This document shows, one piece after another, positions 18,806-27,057 of a stretch of DNA of 64,000 nt. The notes under the pieces are model-generated. The model saw nothing but the letters and a program-made list of their open reading frames with translations. It was not told the origin of the DNA and ran no database searches. How positions within the stretch are numbered: the stretch's first letter is position 1; each line of letters opens with the position of its first letter. Source of the stretch: Spirochaetales bacterium (GTDB taxonomy: Bacteria; Spirochaetota; Spirochaetia; SZUA-6; JAFGRV01); assembly GCA_016930085.1 (NCBI GenBank), contig JAFGHO010000085.1, positions 21,458 to 85,457 of the forward strand, written 5' to 3'. The position numbers were made by a program, and so were the translations under genes.

Positions 18806-19012
18806 ATGCCGACTATCGTGAAGGTGATCGAAGTTGTTTCCGAATCGGCGAAAAGCTGGGAGGACGCGGCGCAAAATGCCGTCATCGACGCATCGAAAAC
18901 AGTGAAAAACATTACCGGCGTCGATGTTATCGGGTTCAAAGGAGAAGTCAAAAACAACAGGATCGTAAAATTCAAAGCCCACTGCAAGATAGCCTTTATC
19001 GTGGAACCGTAA
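18806..19012 (+). CDS. Dodecin-like protein
   Basis: A 68-residue protein with the dodecin fold pattern: a first strand TIVKVIEVVSES, the helix SWEDAAQNAVIDASKTVKN, and two further strands. Dodecins form hollow 12-mers that store flavins or CoA. Here the flavin-stacking tryptophan (usually in a DWFEV segment) is replaced: the segment reads GVDVIGFKGEV. It therefore resembles the Trp-less dodecin-like group, and flavin binding is doubtful. The start at 18806 is fixed by AAAGGAGG; an ATG at 18801 is too close to it. The gene stands alone behind a near-perfect promoter, so the protein may be abundant. Confidence 0.85.
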   Translation: MPTIVKVIEVVSESAKSWEDAAQNAVIDASKTVKNITGVDVIGFKGEVKNNRIVKFKAHCKIAFIVEP

Positions 19013-19073
19013 CATACACGGGACGGCCGGGGCGTCCTTCAGGGTTCCGGAAGCAAGGAGAAAAGCGGTCCCG

Positions 19074-19673
19074 TCATATACGGGGACGCAGGTGATCGGA
19101 AATCCGGCAAATTTCATCGAAGAGACGCGAGACCTCTTCTATCCCGTAATCTTCGAAGTTCGCCGGATTCATCCAGAACTCTTCCAGATTTCCCCTCTTT
19201 TCTTTCTCATAGGCGAGTACTTTCAGCATCATCTGCGCCTTATCGAGACCTGAAACAAGCCTCGCTTCAGGAGAGGATTTTTCATCGAGTTCCTTCATGA
19301 GTTCGGTGTAACCCGGAGTGAGGTCACTGAAGAGATTATCCATGATGTTTCGTTCAGCGCGCAGCTTCTCTTTTTTAAAATAAAGATCGGTGACGGGCAT
19401 CGGGATATCCATTAAAACGGCTTCAGGAATGTCATGGACTAAAGCCATTTCGATCGCTTTTCCCTTTTCAAAGCGGTCCGGATACCGTTCCGTAAAAAGC
19501 ATAACCAGGAGGGCGAGAAAATGGCTGTGGGCGGCAACGGACTCGGGATCGGAGACTCCCCGAAGCAGAAATCCCGCCCGCGGCACCCGTTCGAGCGGAT
19601 GAATACTGCCGAAAAACCGTATAATATGTCGTTCAAAACTCCCCGGAGCCTTTGCCATATATATACCCAGCAA
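19074..19673 (-). CDS. HD-domain phosphohydrolase, YfbR/HDDC2-like
   Basis: A metal-dependent nucleotidase-like HD protein of about 199 residues. Motifs: the His in SVAAHSHFLALL, the HD pair in ALVHDIPEA, and the downstream Asp in SGLDKAQMML, in the order seen in 5'-deoxynucleotidases of the YfbR/HDDC2 group. The substrate cannot be told from sequence. The TTG at 19673 is only one base after AAAGGA; the ATG at 19658 (MAKAPGSF) has a more distant site, so the start is uncertain by five codons. The gene ends close to the dodecin-like gene, transcribed convergently. Confidence 0.82.
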   Translation of the reverse strand: MLGIYMAKAPGSFERHIIRFFGSIHPLERVPRAGFLLRGVSDPESVAAHSHFLALLVMLFTERYPDRFEKGKAIEMALVHDIPEAVLMDIPMPVTDLYFKKEKLRAERNIMDNLFSDLTPGYTELMKELDEKSSPEARLVSGLDKAQMMLKVLAYEKEKRGNLEEFWMNPANFEDYGIEEVSRLFDEICRISDHLRPRI

Positions 19674-19714
19674 ATCCTTTCAGTACGGCTTTTTTCAGGC
19701 GGGCGGGCACGTTG

Positions 19715-19969
19715 TCAGCCGTTTTTTATTTTCATGCCCAGCACGATACAGGCGAGGGTCACCGTTACCGAATTCGAGACAATGATCGGAATGTCATTAA
19801 TAAAGAGACCGTAAATCAGCCAGACAAAAACACCAAAAGTGAAAACGGCGTACATGACAAGGGAGATGCCTTTTGTGTCCCTTGTCTTTAATGTCTTTAT
19901 TACCTGCGGAACAAAAGACGCGGTCGTACAGGTCGCCGCGACAAAACCGAGAATCTGTATCCATTTCAT
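19715..19969 (-). CDS. SemiSWEET-type sugar transporter
   Basis: An 84-residue membrane protein with three helices and the PQ-loop signature TASFVPQVIKTLKTRDTKG, as in bacterial SemiSWEETs, which dimerise to move sugars down a gradient. The ATG at 19969 gives the standard length; upstream in-frame codons to 20080 look non-coding. It lies 41 bp upstream of the HD gene on the same strand and may be co-transcribed. Confidence 0.88.
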   Translation of the reverse strand: MKWIQILGFVAATCTTASFVPQVIKTLKTRDTKGISLVMYAVFTFGVFVWLIYGLFINDIPIIVSNSVTVTLACIVLGMKIKNG

Positions 19970-20171
19970 CGAACGGTATCTTACCTGAAAATCCCGATCG
20001 TGGGAAGCTGTATTCATCCGATTTGCCGGAAAATCCTGTTCACGGGCTCGATACGCTAGTGGAATACCTGAGAAGCCCATCGTGATTCACGGAAACAACT
20101 TTTAAGAAAATGGATGATTGACCCGGCCGGTATGAATTGAGTATTTTTTTTACCGTAACCGGAGGTAATCG

Positions 20172-20501
20172 ATGATGAATGAAAGGAGAGTGTCGCCCCG
20201 TGCGGAACTGACTGTTATCGTGAACCAATCGATCAACGCCCGCGCGCCAATTAAAAATATCAGCGACAACGGTATCTGCCTTCTTGCCGAAACCGAATTC
20301 AACCGGGGAGATATTCTTTCCATCGTATTCAATCTTCCCGTTAGAAAGGAAATCAGGGCATACACCAAGGTCATATGGAGCAGGAAAGTCGAATCATCTC
20401 TCTATGAAAACGGACTTCAATTCTGGTATATCGACGAAGAAGACAGGCAGTTTATCTCACACCTTGTTCATGAACACATGAAATGTCCTCCCGGAAGCTG
20501 A
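20172..20501 (+). CDS. PilZ domain protein
   Basis: A 109-residue single PilZ domain. The c-di-GMP-binding motif RRVSPRAEL (RxxxR, residues 5-9) and the second motif around ISDNGICLLAE are both present, so binding of cyclic di-GMP is likely. Stand-alone PilZ proteins act as adaptors for motility, polysaccharide synthesis or secretion. The ATG at 20172 is preceded by GGAGGTAATCG. The gene is alone and closed by a strong terminator. Confidence 0.88.
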   Translation: MMNERRVSPRAELTVIVNQSINARAPIKNISDNGICLLAETEFNRGDILSIVFNLPVRKEIRAYTKVIWSRKVESSLYENGLQFWYIDEEDRQFISHLVHEHMKCPPGS

Positions 20502-20529
20502 CGATCGGTATAAACCGCCTGAAAAATGT

Positions 20530-20560
20530 AAAAAGCCGCCTCGAAAAAAGGCGGCTTTTT
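20530..20560. terminator. Bidirectional intrinsic terminator
   Basis: AAAAAGCCGCC (20530-20540) and GGCGGCTTTTT (20550-20560) form an 11-bp stem whose A and T ends serve both directions. It separates the PilZ gene from the convergent lipoprotein gene ending at 20647. Confidence 0.9.
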
Positions 20561-20646
20561 GCGAACGATGACGGAGGAAATACATCCATCGTACCGGACA
20601 ATAACCGGCGTTTAGAACCGAAACCACGGGAGAAGGATTTCCAGCG

Positions 20647-22137
20647 TCATTCGACCCATATGCCGAGGCAGATGTCCGAACTCAACCGGTTTGTTTCCGC
20701 CGTGGCCATCCTGAAAGTCGCTCCGTCATCCTCCGATATACCGATACCGCCTCCCCATGTCGCGGCATACAGCGTATTATACCGATACGTGATATCACGA
20801 ATGCAGGACTCTATGAGTCCATCCGCCGCTACCGGCGTAAATGTCCACCCCCCGTCTTCGGATAGACTTACCCCGCCGGTGGTGGCGGCGAATACCTTTT
20901 TCCCGTACGCGCATATCGAATAACAATTGACGCTGCCCAGGCCGTCCGTGACTGCCGTAAAGGATTGTCCTGCGTCATCCGATATACCGATCCCACCCCC
21001 CCATGTCGCCGCAAAAATTCTACCCTCGTGAATATAAACGTCGCGGCAATCGGTGGACTCAAGTCCCTTTGTCACGTTTATGAAGGTATCGCCGCCGTCG
21101 GTGGAAATGCTCACTCCCATTAACGTGGCCACATATATCGTTCTCCCGTCGGCATAAATACCCCTGCATTTATCGTGGCCCAGACCGTTATTCGTTGTCC
21201 TGAATTTGAAATTTTGCAGCCCCTGATACAAAATACCGATACCGCCGTCGGTCGCGATATATACGGTCCGGTCTCTCACAAACACATTATTGCACTGATT
21301 GGTTGCATCCGAATAGTTCTTTTTTAAAATACCCGTTTCCTCGACATTTTCGAGTATCGCGATGCCCATTTCCGTGGCGACATAGAAAACGCCATTCTCC
21401 CCGAAAACACTTTTGCAGGTAAGCTCCGGGATATCGGCCTTTCGGAAGCTGTAGCCGTCATCGAACGAATAATCGAATCCGTACCGCGTCGCGACATAAA
21501 CAAAGGGATTGACGACAATTTCCAGACTCGCGCACGGGGATACATTACCGGCTTTGTCCTTTGACCTGACGGAGAACGAGTGAGTGCCTTTGGAGAGACC
21601 GGAGGAAGGAGTGAATGAAGCGGATAACGTGACGACCCACTCCCCGCCGTCAAGACAATACTCATACACGTCCGCATCGTCGCATGCCGTCCACGTCCAT
21701 GTCGGCGTGAAATCATTCGTCGGACTCTTTCCCGAAACATATGGTGTCAACGGGGGGGTCCCGTCGATTGAAAAGCAAACGGTCGTACTCGCCGACTTCC
21801 CGTTCTTTTCCGTGGAAACGGTGAGGGTGTAAGATCCGTCCTCACCGATGACGGTCCCGCTTTGAAAAGCGGCCGGCCTGCCGTTCTCCTTTTGGAGGAC
21901 GCCCGAATAAACCTCCCCTTCAGGGGCTTTGAATTCCGGTCGACAGGAGATGTAGAGACCGCCGTCTTCCACACCGCTTATTTCAGGCGGAACGGGCGGA
22001 CCTGATTCATCCACCGGATCGTCTTTTACCGAATGTGTTTCCGCATCGGGAAGCGAACAACCGGAAAGAAACAGAAATATAACCGTGATAATAGTAACCA
22101 TGAGTGGGCATACAATGCATATTTTTTTATTTTTCAT
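20647..22137 (-). CDS. Lipoprotein with seven-bladed propeller, one Cys per blade
   Basis: A signal peptide ends in the lipobox LSGC (C about residue 27). After a spacer comes an Ig-like region (about 60-210, with FTPTWTWTACDDADVYEY and SKDKAGN). Residues 212-496 hold seven repeats of about 40 residues, each with a core such as VYVATLMGVSISTDGGDTF, IFAATWGGGIGIS or VFAATTGGVSLS, as in sialidase/BNR-like propellers. Each blade has a Cys just before its inner strand (KCRGIYADG, DCRDVYIHEG, NCYSICAYG). No catalytic residues are evident; it may be a surface binding protein. It has its own promoter (22168-22196). Confidence 0.8.
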   Translation of the reverse strand: MKNKKICIVCPLMVTIITVIFLFLSGCSLPDAETHSVKDDPVDESGPPVPPEISGVEDGGLYISCRPEFKAPEGEVYSGVLQKENGRPAAFQSGTVIGEDGSYTLTVSTEKNGKSASTTVCFSIDGTPPLTPYVSGKSPTNDFTPTWTWTACDDADVYEYCLDGGEWVVTLSASFTPSSGLSKGTHSFSVRSKDKAGNVSPCASLEIVVNPFVYVATRYGFDYSFDDGYSFRKADIPELTCKSVFGENGVFYVATEMGIAILENVEETGILKKNYSDATNQCNNVFVRDRTVYIATDGGIGILYQGLQNFKFRTTNNGLGHDKCRGIYADGRTIYVATLMGVSISTDGGDTFINVTKGLESTDCRDVYIHEGRIFAATWGGGIGISDDAGQSFTAVTDGLGSVNCYSICAYGKKVFAATTGGVSLSEDGGWTFTPVAADGLIESCIRDITYRYNTLYAATWGGGIGISEDDGATFRMATAETNRLSSDICLGIWVE

Positions 22138-22167
22138 ATTTTAACTCTTTACTTTTATATTACTTTT

Positions 22168-22196
22168 TTTATAAACCGTAATATCCGCCATGTCAA
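22168..22196 (-). promoter_or_regulatory. Sigma-70 promoter of the propeller lipoprotein gene
   Basis: On the minus strand TTGACA (22191-22196) and TATAAA (22168-22173) are 17 bases apart, with a predicted start near 22161, 24 bases before the ATG. Confidence 0.8.
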
Positions 22197-22263
22197 TCAT
22201 TTTTTTTAAAAGCGGTAATTTTTTTATATCTCCTCCGATTTTCCTCAAATACCCCGAATCCGC

Positions 22264-22292
22264 TTGATATCATCGCTATAACGGGCTACACT
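22264..22292 (+). promoter_or_regulatory. Sigma-70 promoter of the radical SAM gene
   Basis: TTGATA (22264-22269) and TACACT (22287-22292) spaced by 17 bases; the predicted start near 22299 leaves about 21 bases of leader without a recognisable Shine-Dalgarno site before the ATG at 22320. Confidence 0.55.
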
Positions 22293-22319
22293 CTCAAGTA
22301 ATCGATAAACTATGTAAGT

Positions 22320-23741
22320 ATGAAAAAACCGGACATTCTCTTTATTAATCCGAATCTCCTCGATCCTCCCGTCGCGCCGCTCGGCATCGAAATGACGGGT
22401 TCGTATCTTCGTTCACGGGGCATGACGGTGGAATTGCTCGACCTCAACAAACGGAATCACGATATGCCGGAAATCCCGATCAAGGCCTGTTTCTCCCAAA
22501 TCGATCCGCTTCTCGTGGGTATAAGTATTCGAAATCTCGACGACTCATCGTATCCTTCGATGAAGTTCACCCTGAAGGAGACAAAAAATATCGTTGAAAT
22601 CGTGAAAAAATACACCTCACGACCCTGCGTTCTAGGGGGAGTCGGCTTTTCACTCATGCCGGAAGCCGTTTTAAAGGCGTGCGGCGCCTCTTACGGCATT
22701 ACCGGTGACGGGGAGGAACCCCTTTTCCGCCTTCTCACCGCAATCAAAAATGGCATACTCTATCCTCAAGGAAATTTATTTCCTGCAATACCCGGCCTGT
22801 CTTTTGTAAAAGACGGTTCTATACATACGGTCCCTCCCGATTTCGGACGGATACCGTCATACACGTCCCGCGGACTGATCGACAACACATGGTATTTCAC
22901 CCGCGGCGGCCAGATCGGAATCGAAACAAAACGCGGATGTGACGGTTCATGCATCTATTGCGCTGATCCGGTCGCGAAAGGGAGAAAAATCAGGCTCAGG
23001 CCGCCCGGGGATATCGTTGCCGAAATAGCCGGCCTGGCCGATGATGGAATTACATGTTTTCACACCTGTGATTGCGAGTTCAACAGGCCGCCGGAACATG
23101 CGGCAGCGATATGCGATGCGTTGATCCGTTCGGGTTTGAGCGGGCAAATCGGTCTGTATGCATACTGTTCCCCTTCGCCTTTTCCCGCCGGGCTGTATGA
23201 TAAAATGGCCGCGGCGGGTTTCAAGGGAATCAACTTCGGCGTCGACCACATGAATGACGGAATTCTGGAAAAGCTGGGACGGGATCACACCGCCCGGGAT
23301 GTTCTCGATGTGACGGACGCACTGAAGCAAAGGGGGATGAGGATCATGTACGATCTCCTCCTGTGCAGCCCCTTCGAAACGGAATCGACCCTCACCGAGG
23401 CGATTGAAAAGACGCGCGCGGCAGGGGCGGATTGTATCGGGATCGGTATGGGGGTCCGTCTTTATCCCGGTACACCGCTGTACCGGTCCCTGAAGCGGGA
23501 GGACTCGGAATACCTGGACGGTGAGCGGGAAGAGCCCCCCCTGCGGCCGCTTTTCTATGTGCGGCCGAAAAAAGAAACGGCGATTCCCCTCCTCTGCTCC
23601 CTTATCGGAAGCGACAGGCGCTTTTTCTTTCAGCCCCTGGGAGAAAAACACAATTACAATTATGCGGATAACAACCGCCTCCTCGAAGCGATCGAAAAGG
23701 GGGCGAGGGGCGCGTATTGGGATATACTCTCCTCATTATAG
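22320..23741 (+). CDS. B12-binding-domain radical SAM protein
   Basis: A 473-residue enzyme. The N-terminal 150 residues form a Rossmann-like cobalamin-binding domain (DILFINPNLLDPPVAPLG, CVLGGVGFSLMPE); the typical DxHxxG cobalamin ligand is not evident. The radical SAM core (about 200-400) has the CxxxCxxC cluster motif in KRGCDGSCIYC. Such enzymes do methylations or other radical chemistry on peptides, lipids or natural products; no substrate can be read. The C-terminal 70 residues are typical of this class (YVRPKKET). It is a single gene facing the ABC operon convergently, with 53 bp between stops and no clear terminator. Confidence 0.85.
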   Translation: MKKPDILFINPNLLDPPVAPLGIEMTGSYLRSRGMTVELLDLNKRNHDMPEIPIKACFSQIDPLLVGISIRNLDDSSYPSMKFTLKETKNIVEIVKKYTSRPCVLGGVGFSLMPEAVLKACGASYGITGDGEEPLFRLLTAIKNGILYPQGNLFPAIPGLSFVKDGSIHTVPPDFGRIPSYTSRGLIDNTWYFTRGGQIGIETKRGCDGSCIYCADPVAKGRKIRLRPPGDIVAEIAGLADDGITCFHTCDCEFNRPPEHAAAICDALIRSGLSGQIGLYAYCSPSPFPAGLYDKMAAAGFKGINFGVDHMNDGILEKLGRDHTARDVLDVTDALKQRGMRIMYDLLLCSPFETESTLTEAIEKTRAAGADCIGIGMGVRLYPGTPLYRSLKREDSEYLDGEREEPPLRPLFYVRPKKETAIPLLCSLIGSDRRFFFQPLGEKHNYNYADNNRLLEAIEKGARGAYWDILSSL

Positions 23742-23794
23742 GACGGAGACCGGGCGGAACCCTACCGTTCACATTGGGGACTTGAGGTTGTCCG

Positions 23795-24715
23795 CTATTT
23801 CAATTCAGCGATATTGATGCCGCTTTCAAAATAGCGTTTCCCGACAATGAAAAAAATCACTGTCGGAAGCAGGGCGACGACAACGGCCGCGAGCTGGACC
23901 GTATATTTGACATCGGTCGGGGATTCGAAATAGAGGAGTCCCACCGGGAGGGTATACAGCTTGTTGTCGGAAAGGTAAATAAGCGGACCCAGGAGGTCTT
24001 TCCAACTGTAGAGAAACTGAAAAAGCCCGGACACGATGAGGGCGGGCATACTCTGCGGCAGGATTATCTTCGTGAATGTTTTGAACGAATTGCAGCCGTC
24101 CATCATTGCCGCCTCTTCCATTTCTTTCGGGATCGAAAGCATGAACTGCCGGATCAAAAAGATGTGCCACGCGGAGCCGAACATGCAGGGGACAATAAGG
24201 GGAAGGAAACTGTTTGTCCACTTTATGGTTCTGAAAAAGAGAAACAGCGGAATATTGGTTACCTGCGCGGGAAGCATCATCGTGCCGAGGACGATAAGAA
24301 AGAGGATGTCACGACCGGGAAATTTGAAGCGGGCAAATCCGTAGGCGATCGTCGCCGAACTGAAAACGACAAGGATCGTCTGGATGCCGCCTAAAGCAAT
24401 GCTGTTGAAAATATAGCGCAGCAGGTCGACCTGGGTAAAGGCCTCGATGTAATTTTCCCAGTGAAGGGGCCGGGGGAACCAGACCTTGACGAAATCCGTG
24501 GAATAATACTGCGCCATATCCTTGAGGGAGGTGACGGCGAGGTAGATAAAGGGAATTACGAGGATGACCGCGATGACAAACATAAAGAAAAAACCGAAGA
24601 TACCGACGAGCAGATTTTTTCGTTTAAAAAGAGATGAGCCCGCGTTCGTCATTTTTCGGAATAACTCCGCCGGCTTTTTTATAACAGGTATTATTTTTTC
24701 AATTAAAGTATACAT
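23795..24715 (-). CDS. CUT1 sugar ABC transporter permease, MalG type
   Basis: A 306-residue inner-membrane permease with six predicted helices and a cytoplasmic EAA loop (MEEAAMMDGCNSFKTFTKIILP) that contacts the ATPase. The N-terminal 30 residues are cytoplasmic and basic. It is the last gene of the importer operon: its start lies 3 bp after the stop of the MalF-type gene. The ATPase (MsiK/UgpC type) is not in the window, as is common for CUT1 systems that share one. Confidence 0.94.
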   Translation of the reverse strand: MYTLIEKIIPVIKKPAELFRKMTNAGSSLFKRKNLLVGIFGFFFMFVIAVILVIPFIYLAVTSLKDMAQYYSTDFVKVWFPRPLHWENYIEAFTQVDLLRYIFNSIALGGIQTILVVFSSATIAYGFARFKFPGRDILFLIVLGTMMLPAQVTNIPLFLFFRTIKWTNSFLPLIVPCMFGSAWHIFLIRQFMLSIPKEMEEAAMMDGCNSFKTFTKIILPQSMPALIVSGLFQFLYSWKDLLGPLIYLSDNKLYTLPVGLLYFESPTDVKYTVQLAAVVVALLPTVIFFIVGKRYFESGINIAELK

Positions 24716-24718
24716 CCG

Positions 24719-25645
24719 TCAATATCCCATATACAGTTTTTTCGACTTTCTCATAAAAGTCACGATAATAAAGGTAAGAATGAAACCGAGAGTGAAGATC
24801 ACCCACCCGATCGAGCATGCCGTCCCCATTTTCCAGTACCGGAATCCCTGGATATAGAGGTAGTAGACAAGGGTCGCGAGGCAATTCTGTTTACCCATCA
24901 ATCCGGTTACATTTCCTCCCATAACGGAGAGGGCCGCCGCGATATCGAATACCTGAAGCCCGCTGATGAGCCCCATGATGATCTGGAAAAAAATGACCGG
25001 TGTCAGGAGCGGAAGGGTAATGGAGAAAAGTTTCCGCCACCACCCCGCACCGTCTATTTCCGCCGCCTCATAGAGTGAAGGCGGATGGCCCGAAATGGCC
25101 GCGAGAAAAATAACCGCACAGGCGCCGACGAACCAGAGGTTGGTGAAAATGAGGACCCAGATCGCGACATTGGCGTCCTCGAGCCAGTAGACCTGCTTGA
25201 TGCCGAAAAACCCGATCACCTGGTTGATGAGTCCGAAATCCTCGCTCCCGAACACGGGCCGCATCATCAGTCCGAACGCGACCGGAAGGACCAGGTTGGG
25301 AAGAAAAAAGACGACCTTGAATATACCGCGCCCCGGTATTTTTTCATAAAGCAATGTCGCGAGAAAAAAGGCGAGAATAATCCCGAGGCCGTTGCTGATA
25401 AACATATACATGATTGTGTTCGTGATCGCTTTCCGGAACACCCTGTCTTTCCCGAACAGGTCGATATAATTCTTGAAGCCGATAATTTCAGGACTCTGAA
25501 GGATATCCCATTTCGTAAAACTGATAAAAAGCGAATAGAAAATGGGAAAAAGCTGGAAAAAGAGAAATCCGATAATCCACGGAATGATATAGATGAATCC
25601 GCCGAGTTCTCTTCGCTTGATTGCGGAAAGTCTGTTCGCCATCAT
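24719..25645 (-). CDS. CUT1 sugar ABC transporter permease, MalF type
   Basis: A 308-residue permease with six predicted helices and the EAA loop AAEIDGAGWWRKLFSITLPLL. It lies 14 bp after the binding-protein gene and 3 bp before the MalG-type gene, in one operon. Substrate is inferred from the adjacent GH130 gene to be a beta-mannoside or related oligosaccharide. Confidence 0.94.
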   Translation of the reverse strand: MMANRLSAIKRRELGGFIYIIPWIIGFLFFQLFPIFYSLFISFTKWDILQSPEIIGFKNYIDLFGKDRVFRKAITNTIMYMFISNGLGIILAFFLATLLYEKIPGRGIFKVVFFLPNLVLPVAFGLMMRPVFGSEDFGLINQVIGFFGIKQVYWLEDANVAIWVLIFTNLWFVGACAVIFLAAISGHPPSLYEAAEIDGAGWWRKLFSITLPLLTPVIFFQIIMGLISGLQVFDIAAALSVMGGNVTGLMGKQNCLATLVYYLYIQGFRYWKMGTACSIGWVIFTLGFILTFIIVTFMRKSKKLYMGY

Positions 25646-25659
25646 GCGTTCTGCCGCCG

Positions 25660-26946
25660 TTACATCGAAGAATAGACATCCTCGATCAGCGCGTTGCCTT
25701 CTTCTTCGATCATCGCGGCGGCTTCTTCCGCGGTGATGCGCCCCTGGAGAAACTGCGTTATCAGATCGTCGAGCATTGTCGCCATTTCATCCGAGGGCAG
25801 CATGGGGCCGGTAATCACATAGGGAAGGTCGCTGAAGAATGCGGCCATGACTTCCGGCGGTCTGTCGCCGCCTGTTTTCGCCTTTTCGAGGGCATTTTTA
25901 TTCGCGGGAAGGTCTCCCGTTTTTGTAAACTCGATCTGGCCCTCGGCGCTTGTCATCCATTCGATAAATGTCCAGGCCGCATCGGTATTTTTCGAATCCC
26001 TGTAGATCGCGAGTGAATTGATATACCCCCTGGTGGCACGCGCGACACCCATCGGCAGGGGGGCGGTTCCGTAATTGATCCGGGCGTCCTCGACGGGCCC
26101 CAGCCCCCACGGACCGGCGTGCATGATCGCCACTTTACCGGTGACGATCGCCGAATCCGGGGTCCCCCACGGTCCCGACCATTCGCCGGTATGGGGGGGA
26201 AGAATCTGTTCGTCGATAAGCCTTCTCATCAGTTTCAATCCCGCTATTCCCTCGGGGGAATTAATGAGCATTTTCGTGGGTTTTATATTATTGTCCATAA
26301 GCCGGCCGCCCATCTGATATATCATGGCTTCATACATTTCCTGTTTATGAAAATGCGCGGCGTACTGAACGACTTCTTCGCCCTCGATTTTCGTCAGCTT
26401 TTTCGTCCGTTTGATAAACTCGTCCCACGTAACGGGTATTGTATTGTCGAAATACGGTACCCCCGCTTCGTCAAAAAGATCCTTGTTATAGATCATCGCC
26501 CTGACACCGGAACCGACCGGAATGGCGTAAATTTTCTCTTTGAAAACAACGGCTTCCTGCGCGCCCGGCTGCATTTCCGCAAGGCGTTCGCGTGCGCCCG
26601 GGATATCGTCCAGAGTCTTGAATGCGCCCTTTGTAATATACGGAGACGCCTGGATCTGAGAAAGAGAGATAACATCTGCGGCATCACCGCTTAAAATCGA
26701 TGTTTTCAGTTTTTCCCAGTAAGCCCCCCACGGAAGAAACTCTGCCCTGACATAAATTTCGGGATGCTGTGCCATGAATAAATCAACGAGTTTCTGGAAA
26801 TCCTCCGCTTCCCGGGTACCTGCCCAGCGTGTATAGGTAATGACTGTTTTGCCTTTCGGTCCGGTTTCCTGGCCCCCGGTGGCAAATGTTATCATGGATG
26901 ATACGAAAATAAAAAGCAATGTTAAAAGACAAATCTTTTTTATCAT
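25660..26946 (-). CDS. Extracellular sugar-binding protein of the CUT1 transporter
   Basis: A 428-residue solute-binding protein (SBP family 1). The signal peptide is MIKKICLLTLLFIFVSSMIT followed by FATGGQE with no lipobox Cys, so it is likely periplasmic. The sequence has the usual two-lobe pattern, with TYTRWAGTREAEDFQKL near the start and AWTFIEWMTSAEGQIEF in the C-terminal half. A strong AAAGGAGGG precedes the ATG. Transcription probably starts from the promoter/operator at 26989-27034. Confidence 0.93.
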   Translation of the reverse strand: MIKKICLLTLLFIFVSSMITFATGGQETGPKGKTVITYTRWAGTREAEDFQKLVDLFMAQHPEIYVRAEFLPWGAYWEKLKTSILSGDAADVISLSQIQASPYITKGAFKTLDDIPGARERLAEMQPGAQEAVVFKEKIYAIPVGSGVRAMIYNKDLFDEAGVPYFDNTIPVTWDEFIKRTKKLTKIEGEEVVQYAAHFHKQEMYEAMIYQMGGRLMDNNIKPTKMLINSPEGIAGLKLMRRLIDEQILPPHTGEWSGPWGTPDSAIVTGKVAIMHAGPWGLGPVEDARINYGTAPLPMGVARATRGYINSLAIYRDSKNTDAAWTFIEWMTSAEGQIEFTKTGDLPANKNALEKAKTGGDRPPEVMAAFFSDLPYVITGPMLPSDEMATMLDDLITQFLQGRITAEEAAAMIEEEGNALIEDVYSSM

Positions 26947-26988
26947 GAAAACCCTCCTTTTTTAATCGTGGTCGCGAAAAAAGATTTC

Positions 26989-27002
26989 CTAAACCGTTTT
27001 AG
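26989..27002. promoter_or_regulatory. LacI-family-type operator
   Basis: CTAAACCGTTTTAG is a 14-bp near-palindrome with the central CG typical of LacI-family sites. It overlaps the transcription start predicted from the adjacent promoter, so binding would block initiation. No LacI-type gene is in the window. Confidence 0.6.
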
Positions 27003-27005
27003 TAA

Positions 27006-27034
27006 TTCCTACCATACTTGTATGTCACTGTCAA
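27006..27034 (-). promoter_or_regulatory. Promoter of the sugar importer operon
   Basis: A perfect TTGACA (27029-27034, minus strand) is followed after 17 bases by TAGGAA (27006-27011), a weak -10 box. The operator at 26989-27002 sits directly downstream. Confidence 0.55.
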
Positions 27035-27057
27035 GCCCGGAAAGGAAGATTTATTTC

